Below, one piece after another: positions 1 through 10,507 of a DNA stretch of 64,000 nt. The stretch is from Isoetes taiwanensis (Eukaryota > Streptophyta > Lycopodiopsida > Isoetales > Isoetaceae): assembly GCA_021234155.1 (NCBI GenBank), contig JAJEKV010000001.1:18371382-18435381 (forward strand), given 5' to 3'. The notes below the pieces were generated by a model. That model was given only the letters and a program-made list of their open reading frames with translations. It was not told the DNA's origin and ran no database searches. Numbering within the stretch: position 1 is the first letter of the stretch; every line of letters starts with the position of its first letter. Both the position numbers and the translations under genes were made by a program.

Positions 1-2240
1 CCAACTACACCATCAAAGACCAGCAAGGAGAGGCTTCTAACGAACAAAGTCAACCTCTACATCAAGGAGGAGCCACCGTCAAGGAGACCGAGTATCGAGC
101 GACTCGAAAGAACGTTACCTTGCTACTTCAAGCAGGCAACGAGTGGATGAGCTTCTAGCAAGCTCAAGGATCCAAGGCCATGGGGCCTAGTAGGTTAAAT
201 GTATGGATGGTAACATCCACATGGGGATTAGAAGGCATTTTTTTAGATATTCTCGCCGAAAGGATTGCCCAATATTGAGCTAAGCGTCAAGTATTGAGAA
301 GGAAACACATAAGAGTAACTAAAATTATACACGATTGTTAACAGACATCCAACATATTGAAACCACTTAGTGAGATTGAGCACCTCGCTAAGAAGGAATC
401 ATTACTAGGATAATTGTTGACCATGTATAAATCTAGTACCTCCAAAGAATAATCCAACCGAAAGAAAAGAAGTAATCTAACAAGTCCGGCCAACTTGTTA
501 CGATGACATCAATTCGATTGGTAGGAATATTCCAAGAGTTTAAATAACTAAGAAAGGGGGAATCTCTAGAATATAAAAGAATAGTACATGCAAGGTACAT
601 CTAAAATAAGAATTATAGTAATCAAATAGTCTTTTGAGACAAAAGGAATTGTCATGATGACAAAACCTTGTGGTTTAGAATCATTCTAACTAAGTAGGTA
701 ACCCGTAACTATATTGAAATAAATGATAACATAATATGTGCATCCATCTTAGATGGTTATATATGTTAGCTAAGGCTAGTAAATTAATGCGCTAAGTAAG
801 AAGCATATAACCTCTTGAGGGGAGAGAATAGATATGACGTTGTGTACAACGTCATTGAAGGGGTGCAGGACCATTTTCTTTTCGAAGAAATTGGGAGGGC
901 TCAATCTTATGATTGAACGTACTTGCATCGAATTGACCGACCCGTAGAATAGAGTTCACTCCGGCAATGGCCGAAGCGAATAGAGCGTAAGATAGATAGA
1001 TACCTTAGTGCTTAGGAGGCCTTCAACGTGCGAGACTGACGTAGTAGCTAACTACACCAATGAAGTGGAGCAAAACTATGGGAGCGATGCAACAACCAAG
1101 TCATCTCCAAAGTTACTCGACGCCGGCTCAATGGGTGGATGCGTTCTAGCCTTAGGTAAGGTGTGCGCATGCGTTATAAGCTTTAATGGTCTTATAGATA
1201 AGTTAAATATAGATCCTAATAACTGGATAGAAATTGTTGTACGTATATGTATCATAGGAAAATAAGTTAAATAACAACGGTAATGTGAGTAGCATGTTAA
1301 TTAATCCTTCGCAAGGATGCAATTCCTTCCAAGGATAGCTATATGACCTCGGGTCCTTATAAATATAAATAGAAAATAGAATTCAGATATACTTAAGTGC
1401 ATCTTAGCGTTATACTTCCAAGGGTAATGCAGGACCCAAGGAAGAGAATAAGAAGCACATCTAATACTTGTGTATGATAATTAAAACCCTGTCTATGTAA
1501 CAATAGGTCTAAATCAGAGTTATTGTTTAAATAATCGCGATCTAAAAGTCATTAAATATTGCAAAGCTTAGAGTAAATATAATTGTACTATCGCAAATAA
1601 TGTATCCGATACTATGATAATGTTAATTCATAAATATTACCTTAGGGTAATTATGTTAATCGTATGCATTAAGGGAAGTCCAGCAGGATCGTGCAGGGGT
1701 CCAAGACTGTAATGTTTACTTAAAGACGTTAACGGATGCTAGCCGACATGCAACAGTTGGTGGAGGAAGTACGAAGACATCCTCTCGCAACAAGAGTTCC
1801 AGAGTAGTTGTGATTTCTACCATTTAAATTAATCGCTTAAATCTTGTGTGAGATAGTAAGTATGTAATTATAGATATTGTAAAATTAATGCAGGATTTCA
1901 AGGTGCAAAGACTTGCAACACAAATTTTGTTATAACGTGTTGCAAGGGATGAAGAGTACCTTGGAAGCGTAAATTTTGTATGAAATTGATAAACTTTGAT
2001 AAACTTAAATGTTGTATTAAGTAAGGTTAGTAATTACCTTGCGTTGATTAAGTTATGAAGTGATAAGTTAATTGGATAATGAAATAGTACAGTAATGTTT
2101 TAAACATTACCTTAGAGTAATAGTAATAATTGTGTAACTGTAATAATAATTGCATGCATCAGGTTGGTTGCAGGACAGGAAGATCCCAAGGTGGGGAGAA
2201 CCTCGATGCTGCGGACAACATCATTTTAAGGTGGGGAGAA
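1..2240 (+). mobile_element. 3' internal region of an older LTR retrotransposon (5' part lies outside the window)
   Basis: This AT-rich stretch has no convincing long ORF. It ends in a purine tract (AAGGTGGGGAGAA, 2228-2240) immediately followed by TGTGACGTTCC, the same LTR start used by the younger element at 3197, so it is read as the 3' internal part of a related older element. The first ~150 bases are open in two frames and could be the end of an ORF entering from the left, but I recognise nothing in them. The purine-rich/TGTGACG junction is directly visible. Assignment of everything back to position 1 to the same element is inference. Confidence 0.6.
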
Positions 2241-3196
2241 TGTGACGTTCCAGCATAACATACGATATGAATACGTATATTATACTGACACGTCACTAGT
2301 ACATGTCACGATGACCGTAAGGGGTAGTACCCTAGGGTACGACCTTGTGAACCATTATATTGCACATGTTAAAGCAACATGTGAATATAATCCCTTTTTG
2401 CCACATGGCAATGACCCATTGACCAAAAAGGGACCAGCCCTAAATGCGTGGAGATAAAGGGGCATAAACCCTAAAAGGGAAACTCTTTCAGTTTCAGGCC
2501 CTGAGTCTCGGATTGGAGCAGCAAAGGACGCATTTCCGCCTGAATGGAAGCAGAGAAGTCGGATTTCCTAGGTTGCAGCTCGATCCAAGATCAGTAGACC
2601 CGAGATCAGCAGCATGGACGCTTTCAGGGGAGTGGGAACCGGCCAAGAAGCGGGTTAGTGGTTGATCCGATAGTTAGATCCGAGTTTTCAGCTCTCATTC
2701 GATAGGATTCGTATTCATTCTTAGCTATAGGCGACCCCTACAGCTAAGAATGATAGGCACTAACAAAGGAACCTAACTATGTATGATTAGGTAGATTAGA
2801 ATAGGTGTATTCTATTATTTTCAGTTCTGTTGTGATGATGTCTTATCATTCTATGCGCCACTCTTGTGTATTGGGAAGGGGGGTAGAGACCCAGAGTCCA
2901 AGTAGTTGTATGATCCTAGTTTTAGCCCATTAATTCCCAATTAATGCGGCCTGTGCATAAGAGCCCGCCTGGCTGTGGGTGGCGGAGCTAGACCGTCTGA
3001 TAAGGAAGGGCTTGTCTGATCACAGTTGATCCCTCTGGTGCGTAGCGACGGCCGGGGAACATTGTGGGCTAGGCCTAATACCCTGGCACTGCGTGCGGGC
3101 AGGGTATGGGCTCGACACCTCTTGGGTGACGCGTCATCTTCTAGGGGTTCAAGTCGTATACGAGCAGTGGCTCTCTAGCTCGCCTGTGATTGGCAT
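2241..3196 (+). mobile_element. Older LTR, left part (split by a nested insertion)
   Basis: The LTR starts TGTGACGTTCC directly after the polypurine tract and is recognisably related along its length to the LTR at 3197-4835 (shared blocks around the GGGAAGGGGGGTAGAGACC and GCGGCCTRTGCATA motifs), but clearly more diverged. It stops at GGCAT, the target duplication of the 17.4-kb element, and continues at 20602-21185, where it ends CCGTCACA. The reassembled LTR is about 1.54 kb with TGTGACG/CGTCACA ends. It is the 3' LTR of the older element, because a polypurine tract precedes it. Confidence 0.8.
3192..3196. repeat. Target-site duplication GGCAT, left copy
   Basis: GGCAT directly precedes the LTR start at 3197. 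The same five bases follow the 3' LTR end at 20597-20601. Five bp is the usual duplication length for Ty3/gypsy integrases. Confidence 0.9.
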
Positions 3197-4835
3197 TGTG
3201 ACGTTCCAAGGGAATATACGCCATAAATACGTATATTCCTGGACCTGTCACCATACAAGTCTACCTAGGTAGCCTTGTATGCCTTGGATAAGTGGCAAGG
3301 GGTGCACATCTAAGTTAATTGTTTAACCTAGATAACCTTAGGATAAGATCCATTTTCCACATGGCCTTATCCTATTGGGGCAACCGCCACATGGCCTCAC
3401 CCTAGTGGTGCCACATGGCATCCTATATGGACCAACACCTATATTAGCTCTAACCCTAACCCTAGACCTTTTTCCCTGACCCAGCACCTGAACTCTCATC
3501 TACATGCCCGAAACCCCGTTTCGAGCATCGTTCGTCATAGCCTAGCCTGGAGCAGCAGCCCCTGGAAGGTGTGTATGATCGTTGAGGGAGCAAGTCTTCG
3601 AACCGCGTCAAGGAGCATGGAGACGCCAGGGATGGGAGGAAGCGCTTCCGGAGGAGGTAGGTTGAGTAGGGTTCATGTTAGTTCATCTGGAAGTTAGTAT
3701 TCCAGGTGGGTTGGTATGTTGTGTCTAGAGTAGAGCCACCCTAGATCCTTTGTTGAACATCTTGAACCCTAATCAAGGAACCCTAACTGATAGTTAGATA
3801 TGTATGATTAGGTTAAGATGTTCATATGATATTGTTCATGATGATATGTGATGATGGTTGATCATGTTGTTCCTCTTGTGTTGGGAAGGGGGGTAGAGAC
3901 CTAGGGCCATATGTAGTATGCTCCTAGTGTAGATCCCTTAGTTCCTATTAGATGCGGCCTATGCATAGGAACCCACCGGGCTATGGAAGCTATGATGTGA
4001 CTCAGCACTACACAACGGGCTAGAGGCAAGATGGAGGGTGGATCCCCGCCGAAAGTGGGGGCAGGGGGATCCCATAGTGGACTAGGCTTATGGCCGGTCA
4101 CTTCGTGTGGGCCGGGCATGGGTCCGACACCTCCTGGGGCGAAGGTGTTGCCCTGCCTCTCAAGAGTTGCAAGTGTTAGCTTGGCTCTTGTTTTGGGGTT
4201 TGATGTCAGTGCTAATCGTGTGTCATCACGATTCTCTAGCCTTGCCAGTGGAGCCTCTAGACCCGGGGAAGGGGAGATGCAACCCTTCCTACCTCAGCGG
4301 ACCGGGGAGATGCAACCTGGAGTAGTCCCCGATGGGTGATGCCATGGGATTGCGTGTCCCGAAGGTTAGAGTTACGCCTTGAGCTTGATCTAGCCTATTT
4401 GCAAAGTATGCATGTGGGGGGCGGATGGAGTGGTCAACCCCTAGCCATTGTCTTATGCCAGCCCCGCCATTGTTATGATTTGGGTCTGCTCTATCTTGAG
4501 GCCTATCCAAATCGACTTCCTTTTCGTCCGACCCACGGGTAGGATCTCATGTTTTATGGCATATGATTATGTTCTTTGCATCTATGGATATGCGATTGAG
4601 CTACTCTTTGAGGTAGCATATTGTATTGTATTGCTAGTTCTGACGTGTTTATGCTTCCGCTGTGATAGGAGCCCATAGGGGAAGGGCGGCGCCAAAGACA
4701 CCAGAAGTGTCCCCTTCACTACTACGGAGCTTCGAGTGCGGGATAGGCGAGGGCCTGTGGGCGGTTGTTGCCGGACGGGGGGATTTCCGCCGAAAGTGTA
4801 TGGTAGTACCGTGATATTTAGCGAGGGGCGTCACA
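3197..4835 (+). repeat. 5' LTR of the 17.4-kb element
   Basis: Starts TGTGACGTTCC and ends GGCGTCACA, giving 7-bp inverted termini TGTGACG/CGTCACA. It is matched by the 3' LTR at 18957-20596 and, from LTR base 75 onward, by the internal partial LTR at 6580-8139. The first ~780 bp are nearly identical among the three copies. The GC-rich second half differs here in many small substitutions and indels clustered at CG-containing words, whereas the other two copies agree with each other there. Confidence 0.92.
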
Positions 4836-4836
4836 A

Positions 4837-4848
4837 TGGTATCAGAGC
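4837..4848 (+). other. Primer-binding site, initiator tRNA-Met type
   Basis: TGGTATCAGAGC begins two bases after the LTR end. This is the standard plant LTR-retrotransposon sequence complementary to the 3' end of initiator tRNA-Met. Confidence 0.9.
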
Positions 4849-5398
4849 GATGTTCTTGGTTGACCAAGAACTAGCACTGACCATAACCATGAAAGTAGTC
4901 TAACAAGCCTATAGGGGTGAGAAATAGAAATTTCCACCATCGAGCCTCGAAAATGAGGGAAAATTTTCCCCAGGTAGTGAGTTCGAGATTAGGCTAAGTT
5001 GAAAGAATGAGTCAATTTACCTTCTAGTAAATTTGAAGTGAAAATTATGCATCTGCATCCAATTTCACCTAAAATGGGTCGAAGAAGCATGCCAATCTGA
5101 GACCCGAGTGAAAAATGGCGCAAATCCATAATTCACACTTCAAACCATTAGGAAATTGGAAAATTCAAAGGTATAATACGAATTTTAGGTGTATTAAGAA
5201 TTAAACATATATTAAAATTAAGGGTACTATGGGGTAATTAATAAGGGGGGCTAATAAGTAAGCCTATTAATGGTAGGAGAATATTCCCAGGGGCCTTCCT
5301 TTTAAATATCCCTGACACCTCATTTTTCCCTCCAAACCTTTCCTCCACCTTATCTCTCTTGATCAGCCTTACGTCACCTGTTTTCTTGACCGTCAAGT

Positions 5399-6513
5399 AT
5401 GGCTCGAACCAAACAAACCGGCGAGGAAAGCCGGCGAGTTTACCTACTCTCTCGATGGCGACTTTGGCAGCAGGTCGCCATGTTAAGAAGATCCCCGAAA
5501 GCACCTTCGACCTAAACCGGGGAAGGGGCCTTTCTCCAAGAAGCTAAAGAAGCAGCGATGAAACCTACCATGACGCCAAGAGGGGGTTTAGCAAGAGCTC
5601 TTCGCCGCCAGCACCCAGAGAACCGAGAATCCCGGTCACTTCGCTTTGACACCGAGGTGGAAGAGTTGTGTCAAGAGCAGCCCCACAGACGTGACCTCCA
5701 GAGGGGGCCCTTTCAAGAAGAAGGGCAAGGAGAAGGTTATGGAGTGGTCAAGACAGTACGCTAGGAAGAAGAGGGAAAGAGAGCCGAGCCGAGGGAACAG
5801 AAAGAAGGACGAAGAGGAGGAATGATCGCCCCGAGGACCGTAGAGTCGGGCGAAGAGCCTCCCAAGACGCAGGGAAGAGGAGGTGGAAGAGGGAGGAGAC
5901 GGCGAGGAGGAAGCAGAACCAAGACGCTTGGGAAGCTTCAAACCTCGGACAAAGACCACCTTATCCGGTGGCCCGAGCCACCTAAGGTGGTTAAGAAGCA
6001 GAAGGCGGGCGAGCGATCCTTCGCCTTGAAGGAGGACCGCCTCTACCAACGCCGCCTCAAGGCGTATCAACAATACCTCCGCCAGTGGACGAGGTATAAC
6101 GATTGGTACTGCCGGCAAAACGTCCAACGCACCGTGGAGGGGGGCCGGCCACCAAAGAAGCAGCCTGCAAACCACGCCACGGTAATCCCGAAGCCAAGAA
6201 GAAGGTCCACCATGGGCCTAACTCCCCGCACGCCCGAGCTTTTCGAGAGATTAAGCACTTTCAACAGTGCACTAATCTCTTGATTAGGAAGAAACCCTTC
6301 GAGCGGCTCATGCGGGAAGTAATGCAGGAGTTCGTCACCGACTATAGGGTGACGTCGCTAACAACTAGGGTGTTGCAGGTAGCTGCGGAGGCCGAGCTCA
6401 CCCAGTTGTTCGAAGAGGGAAACCTCTGCGCAATCCATGCGAAGAGGGTGACCCTGATGCCCAAGGACATACACCTGGCGCGTCGTATCCGCAAGGAACG
6501 TCCTTCAGGATGA
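5399..6513 (+). pseudogene. Broken first copy of the element's histone H3-like gene
   Basis: Aligns end to end with the intact copy at 8701-9816. The start is the same (MARTKQT), but a small insertion immediately after codon 7 shifts the frame, and further small indels recur through the tail and linker region. From about 6205 the histone-fold part is again open and nearly identical to copy two, reading through [14 protein letters not shown] to [13 protein letters not shown]. The final codons differ (TCAGGATGA instead of TGA). Many of the changes fall at CG-rich words, so the gene may be truly decayed or may carry consensus errors. Confidence 0.85.
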
Positions 6514-6579
6514 AGTTTTGTGTAAATTAATGTAATTGATAAAGTTTTCCCCCTATAAATCTAAAATTTTGTAGTAAAG

Positions 6580-8139
6580 AGCCTTGTATGCCTTGGATAA
6601 GTGGCAAGGGGTGCACATCTAAGTTAATTGTTTAACCTAGATAACCTTAGGATAAGATCCATTTTCCACATGGCCTTATCCTATTGGGGCAACCGCCACA
6701 TGGCCTCACCCTAGTGGTGCCACATGGCATCCTATATGGACCCACACCTATATTAGCTCTAACCCTAACCCTAGACCTTTTTCCCTGACCCAGCACCTGA
6801 ACTCTCATCTACATGCCCGAAACCCCGTTTCGAGCATCGTTCGTCATAGCCTAGCCTGGAGCAGCAGCCCCTGGAAGGTGTGTATGATCGTTGAGGGAGC
6901 AAGTCTTCGAACCGCGTCAAGGAGCATGGAGACGCCAGGGATGGGAGGAAGCGCTTCCGGAGGAGGTAGGTTGAGTAGGGTTCATGTTAGTTCATCTGGA
7001 AGTTAGTATTCCAGGTGGGTTGGTATGTTGTGTCTAGAGTAGAGCCACCCTAGATCCTTTGTTGAACATCTTGAACCCTAATCAAGGAACCCTAACTGAT
7101 AGTTAGATATGTATGATTAGGTTAAGATGTTCATATGATATTGTTCATGATGATATGTGATGATGGTTGTTGTTCCTCTTGTGTTGGGAAGGGAGGTAGA
7201 GACCTAGGGCCATATGTAGTATGCTCCTAGTGTAGATCCCTTAGTTCCTATTAGATGCGGCCTATGCATAGGAACCCACCGGGCTATGGAAGCTATGATG
7301 TGACTCAGCACTACACAACGGGGCTAGAGGCAAGATGGAGGGTGGATCCCTGCCGAGTGGGGGCTTCGGGGGATCCCATAGTGGACTAGGCTTATGGCCG
7401 GTCACTTCGTGTGGGCCGGGCATGGGTCCGACACCTCCTGGGGCGAAGGTGTTGCCCTGCCTCTCAAGAGTTGCAAGTGTTAGCTTGGCTCTTGTTTTGG
7501 GGGGTTCAGTCGGGTACGAATCGTGTGTCGTCACGATTCTCTAGCCGCCCGTGGAGCCTCTAGACCCCGGGAAGGGGAGATGCAACCCTTCCTACCTCAA
7601 CGGACCAGGGAGATGCAACCTGGAGTAGTCCCGATGGGTGATGCCATGGGATTGCGTATCCGGAAGGTTAGAGTTACGCCAGAGCTTGATCTAGCCTATT
7701 TGCAAAGTATGCACAGGAGGGGCGGATGGAGTGGTCAACCCTAGCCATTGTCTTATGCCAGCCCCGCCATTGTTATGATTCGGTCTGCTCTATCTTGAGG
7801 CCTATCCAGTCAGTCGACTTCCTTTCGTGTCGGAGCCACGGGTAGGATCTCTCATGTTTTATGGCATATGATTATGTTCTTTGCATCTATGGATATGCGA
7901 TTGAGCTACTCTTTGAGGTAGCATATTGTATTGTATTGCTAGTTCTGACGTGTTTATGCTTCCGCTGTGATAGGAGCCCATAGGGGAAGGGCGCGCAAGA
8001 CACCTTCGTGTCCCCTTCCCGCACTACGGAGCTTCCAGAGTGCGGGATAGACGGAGGGCCTGTGCGGTTGTTGAGCCGGACGGGGGATTTCCTGCCGAGT
8101 GTATGGCCGGGCGCCGTATATTTAGCAGGGAGCGTCACA
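6580..8139 (+). repeat. Internal partial LTR (first 74 bases missing)
   Basis: Matches the 5' LTR from its base 75 (AGCCTTGTATGCC) to its CGTCACA end. It is joined at 6579/6580 directly to sequence that follows the H3-like gene (GTAGTAAAG). The same GTAGTAAAG at 9888 continues into element-specific sequence instead. The segment 3271-6579 is therefore repeated as 6580-9888, a head-to-tail duplication with minimal shared sequence at the joint. Its GC-rich half matches the 3' LTR better than the 5' LTR. Confidence 0.9.
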
Positions 8140-8140
8140 A

Positions 8141-8152
8141 TGGTATCAGAGC
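8141..8152 (+). other. Second primer-binding site, tRNA-Met type
   Basis: TGGTATCAGAGC follows the end of the internal partial LTR, as part of the tandem duplication. Reverse transcription of this copy could in principle be primed at either site. Confidence 0.85.
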
Positions 8153-8700
8153 GATGTTCTTGGTTGACCAAGAACTAGCACTGACCATAACCATGAAAGT
8201 AGTCTAACAAGCCTATAGGGGTGAGAAATAGAAATTTCCACCATCGAGCCTCGAAAATGAGGGAAAATTTTCCCCAGGTAGTGAGTTCGAGATTAGGCTA
8301 AGTTGAAATGAGTCAATTTACCTTCTAGTAAATTTGAAGTGAAAATTATGCATCTGCATCCAATTTCACCTAAAATGGGTCGAAGAAGCATGCCAATCTG
8401 AGACCCGAGTGAAAAATGGCATAAATCCATAATTCACACTTCAAACCATTAGGAAATTGGAAAATTCAAAGGTATAATACCGAATTTTAGGTGTATTAAG
8501 AATTAAACATATATTAAAATTAAGGGTACTATGGGGTAATTAATAAGGGGGGCTAATAAGTAAGCCTATTAATGGTAGGAGAATATTCCCAGGGGCCTTC
8601 CTTTTAAATATCCCTGACACCTCATTTTTCCCTCCAAACCTTTCCTCCACCTTATCTCTCTTGATCAGCCTTACGTCACCTGTTTTCTTGACCGTCAAGT

Positions 8701-9816
8701 ATGGCTCGAACCAAACAAACTGCGAGGAAAGCCGGCGAGCGACCTACTCTCTCGATGGCGCACTTAGCAGCAGGTCGTCATGTTAAGAAGATCCCCGAGC
8801 ACCTTCGACCTAAGCCGGGGGAAGGGGCCTTCTCCAGCAGCAGCAGCGATGAAACCTACCATGACGCTGAAGAGGGGGGGCCTAGCAGTAGCTCTTCGTC
8901 AGCAGGCACCCAGAGAACCGGAGAATCCCGTCACTTCGGGCTTTCGGACACCGAGGTGGAAGAGCAGGTCGAAGAGCAGCCCCAGCACCAGACCCAGGAG
9001 GCGGGCCCTTCAGCGCCGAAGAAGAAGGGCAAGGAGAAGGTTGCGGAGTGGCCTGAAGACAGGGCCGCTAGGAAGAAGAGGGAAAGAGAGCGGGAGCTGA
9101 GGGAACAGGAAAGAAGGACGAAGAGGAGGAATGATCGGCCCCGGAGGACCGTAGTAATTGAAGAGCCTCCCCGGCACGAGGAAGAGGAGGTGGAAGAGGG
9201 AGGAGACGAAGAGGAGGAAGCAGATGCCGAAGACGTCGGGGAAGCTTCAAACCCCGACGCAAGACCACCTTATCCGAAGTGGCCCGAGCCACCTAAGGTG
9301 GTTAAGAAGCAGAAGGCGGGCGAGCGATCCTTCGCCTTGAAGGAGGACCGCCTCTACCAACGCCGCCTCAAGGCGTATCAACAATACCTCCGCCAGTGGA
9401 CGAGGTATAACGATTGGTACTGCCGGCAAAACATCCAACGCACCGTGGAGGGGGGCCGGCCACCAAAGAAGCAGCCCAAGCCGCCGCCACCACGACCCGA
9501 GAAGCCGAAGAAGGTCCACCATGGGCCTAACTCCCCGCACGCCCGAGTTTTTCGAGAGATTAAGCACTTTCAACAGTGCACTAATCTCTTGATTAGGAAG
9601 AAACCCTTCGAGCGGCTCATGCGGGAAGTAATGCAGGAGTTCGTCACCGACTATAGGGTGACGTCGCTAACAACTAGGGTGTTGCAGGTAGCTGTGGAGG
9701 CCGAGCTCACCCAGTTGTTCGAAGAGGGAAACCTCTGCGCAATCCATGCGAAGAGGGTGACCCTGATGCCCAAGGACATACACCTGGCGCGTCGTATCCG
9801 CAAGGAACGTCCTTGA
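8701..9816 (+). CDS. Retrotransposon-encoded histone H3-like protein with a long inserted linker (371 aa)
   Basis: Residues 1-10 are [10 protein letters not shown], identical to canonical H3, so the positions of K4 and K9 are preserved; S10 is replaced. Residues 27-37 ([11 protein letters not shown]) resemble the H3 segment before the fold. About 240 residues follow that H3 lacks: serine runs, a K/R/E-rich stretch, an acidic block ([19 protein letters not shown]) and an aromatic/arginine segment ([18 protein letters not shown]). Residues 280-371 form a complete H3 fold: [20 protein letters not shown], then [20 protein letters not shown] and RRIRKERP. Loop 1 has canonical H3 length, unlike most CENH3 proteins. 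There is no intron. It lies between the primer site and gag. A structural or chromatin-mimic role is plausible but unproven. Fold identity is very secure; function is inference. Confidence 0.95.
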   Translation: MARTKQTARKAGERPTLSMAHLAAGRHVKKIPEHLRPKPGEGAFSSSSSDETYHDAEEGGPSSSSSSAGTQRTGESRHFGLSDTEVEEQVEEQPQHQTQEAGPSAPKKKGKEKVAEWPEDRAARKKRERERELREQERRTKRRNDRPRRTVVIEEPPRHEEEEVEEGGDEEEEADAEDVGEASNPDARPPYPKWPEPPKVVKKQKAGERSFALKEDRLYQRRLKAYQQYLRQWTRYNDWYCRQNIQRTVEGGRPPKKQPKPPPPRPEKPKKVHHGPNSPHARVFREIKHFQQCTNLLIRKKPFERLMREVMQEFVTDYRVTSLTTRVLQVAVEAELTQLFEEGNLCAIHAKRVTLMPKDIHLARRIRKERP

Positions 9817-9964
9817 GGATGAAGTTTTGTGTAAATTAATGTAATTGATAAAGTTTTCCCCCTATAAATATAAAATTTTGTAGTAAAGTGACTTCAATTT
9901 TGTATAAAAATGTGTCTAAGTTGTTCAAATTTTAGTTTAGTTGTAGCCATCATGACTGTAAGCA

Positions 9965-10217
9965 TCCTTCCGACCTTCACGGAAGGCCCAAATTCGCATA
10001 GCCATCCGGTTTCGCCTTGTCAGACCAAATTTTTGCCCAATTAGCCCAGGGAAAGATCCAAATTAGGTTAGAAAATTCCAAATAAGCATGCTAGGACTTT
10101 TAACTTTCCAAAAACTCTTGATAGAAGCCCAAAACTTCCGAAATCGGAAGGCTGTGCGAAAATGGCCTTTCCGACCTTCACGGAAGGCCCAAATTCGCAT
10201 AGCCACCTGGTTTCGCC
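9965..10217 (+). repeat. Two direct repeats (~50 bp) each with a small hairpin
   Basis: The block CCTTCCGACCTTCACGGAAGG followed by CCCAAATTCGCATAGCC occurs at 9965-10015 and, with a one-base insertion, at about 10164-10217. CCTTCCG and CGGAAGG can pair around CACCTT-like loops. The repeats lie in the untranslated gap between the H3-like gene and the accessory ORF. The remainder of 9817-10389 shows nothing else recognisable. Confidence 0.75.
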
Positions 10218-10389
10218 CAATTTTGCTTAGATTGACCAATTTTCATCCAACAAACTGCCAGGTAGTGTTTCTTGCTTTGTTTTGCTTAGAATTGCACTTC
10301 ATGGTAGCTCAATTGGACACCCTTGGCCATAGATTTGAAGTCCTCCCCATAGGGAACCCTTGTGCACGGAACCCGAGGCAGGTCTAGTC

Positions 10390-10397
10390 TATAAAAG
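10390..10397 (+). promoter_or_regulatory. Candidate internal TATA box
   Basis: TATAAAAG lies 118 bp upstream of the accessory ORF start at 10508, a spacing compatible with a separate promoter and a short leader. It is inside the element, far from the LTR promoter. Only the motif and its spacing support it. Confidence 0.4.
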
Positions 10398-10507
10398 GGG
10401 GCCCCATTTGTCATTTTCTCCACATCAAAACTGCTCTTAGCCCTCTTGGCGATTTTCTAGCTCCTTGCTTATCCTCATTAGCCATTTTTTATACTCCTTT
10501 CAGCTCA

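Noticed and set aside
1008..1265. 85-codon ORF in the older element
   Set aside because: AT-rich, no motif, weak composition; probably chance within the 3' non-coding internal region.
3445..3470. CTCTAACCCTAACCCTAGAC as a telomere-like sequence
   Set aside because: Only two CCCTAA words, present in each LTR copy; no array, so it is simply LTR sequence.
4031..4867. Several 70-100 codon ORFs in the LTR (repeated at 7262-8171 and 19698-20809)
   Set aside because: They recur in every LTR copy on both strands, overlap each other, and change length with small indels. No protein motif is visible.
5636..6175. 179-codon minus-strand ORF opposite the first H3 copy
   Set aside because: It is the reverse complement of the charged linker of the H3-like gene (also open opposite the intact copy) and has low-complexity leucine/serine content.
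8701..9816. H3-like ORF as a centromeric H3 (CENH3)
   Set aside because: The N-terminus is nearly that of canonical H3 and loop 1 has canonical length, whereas CENH3 proteins have divergent tails and usually a longer loop 1.
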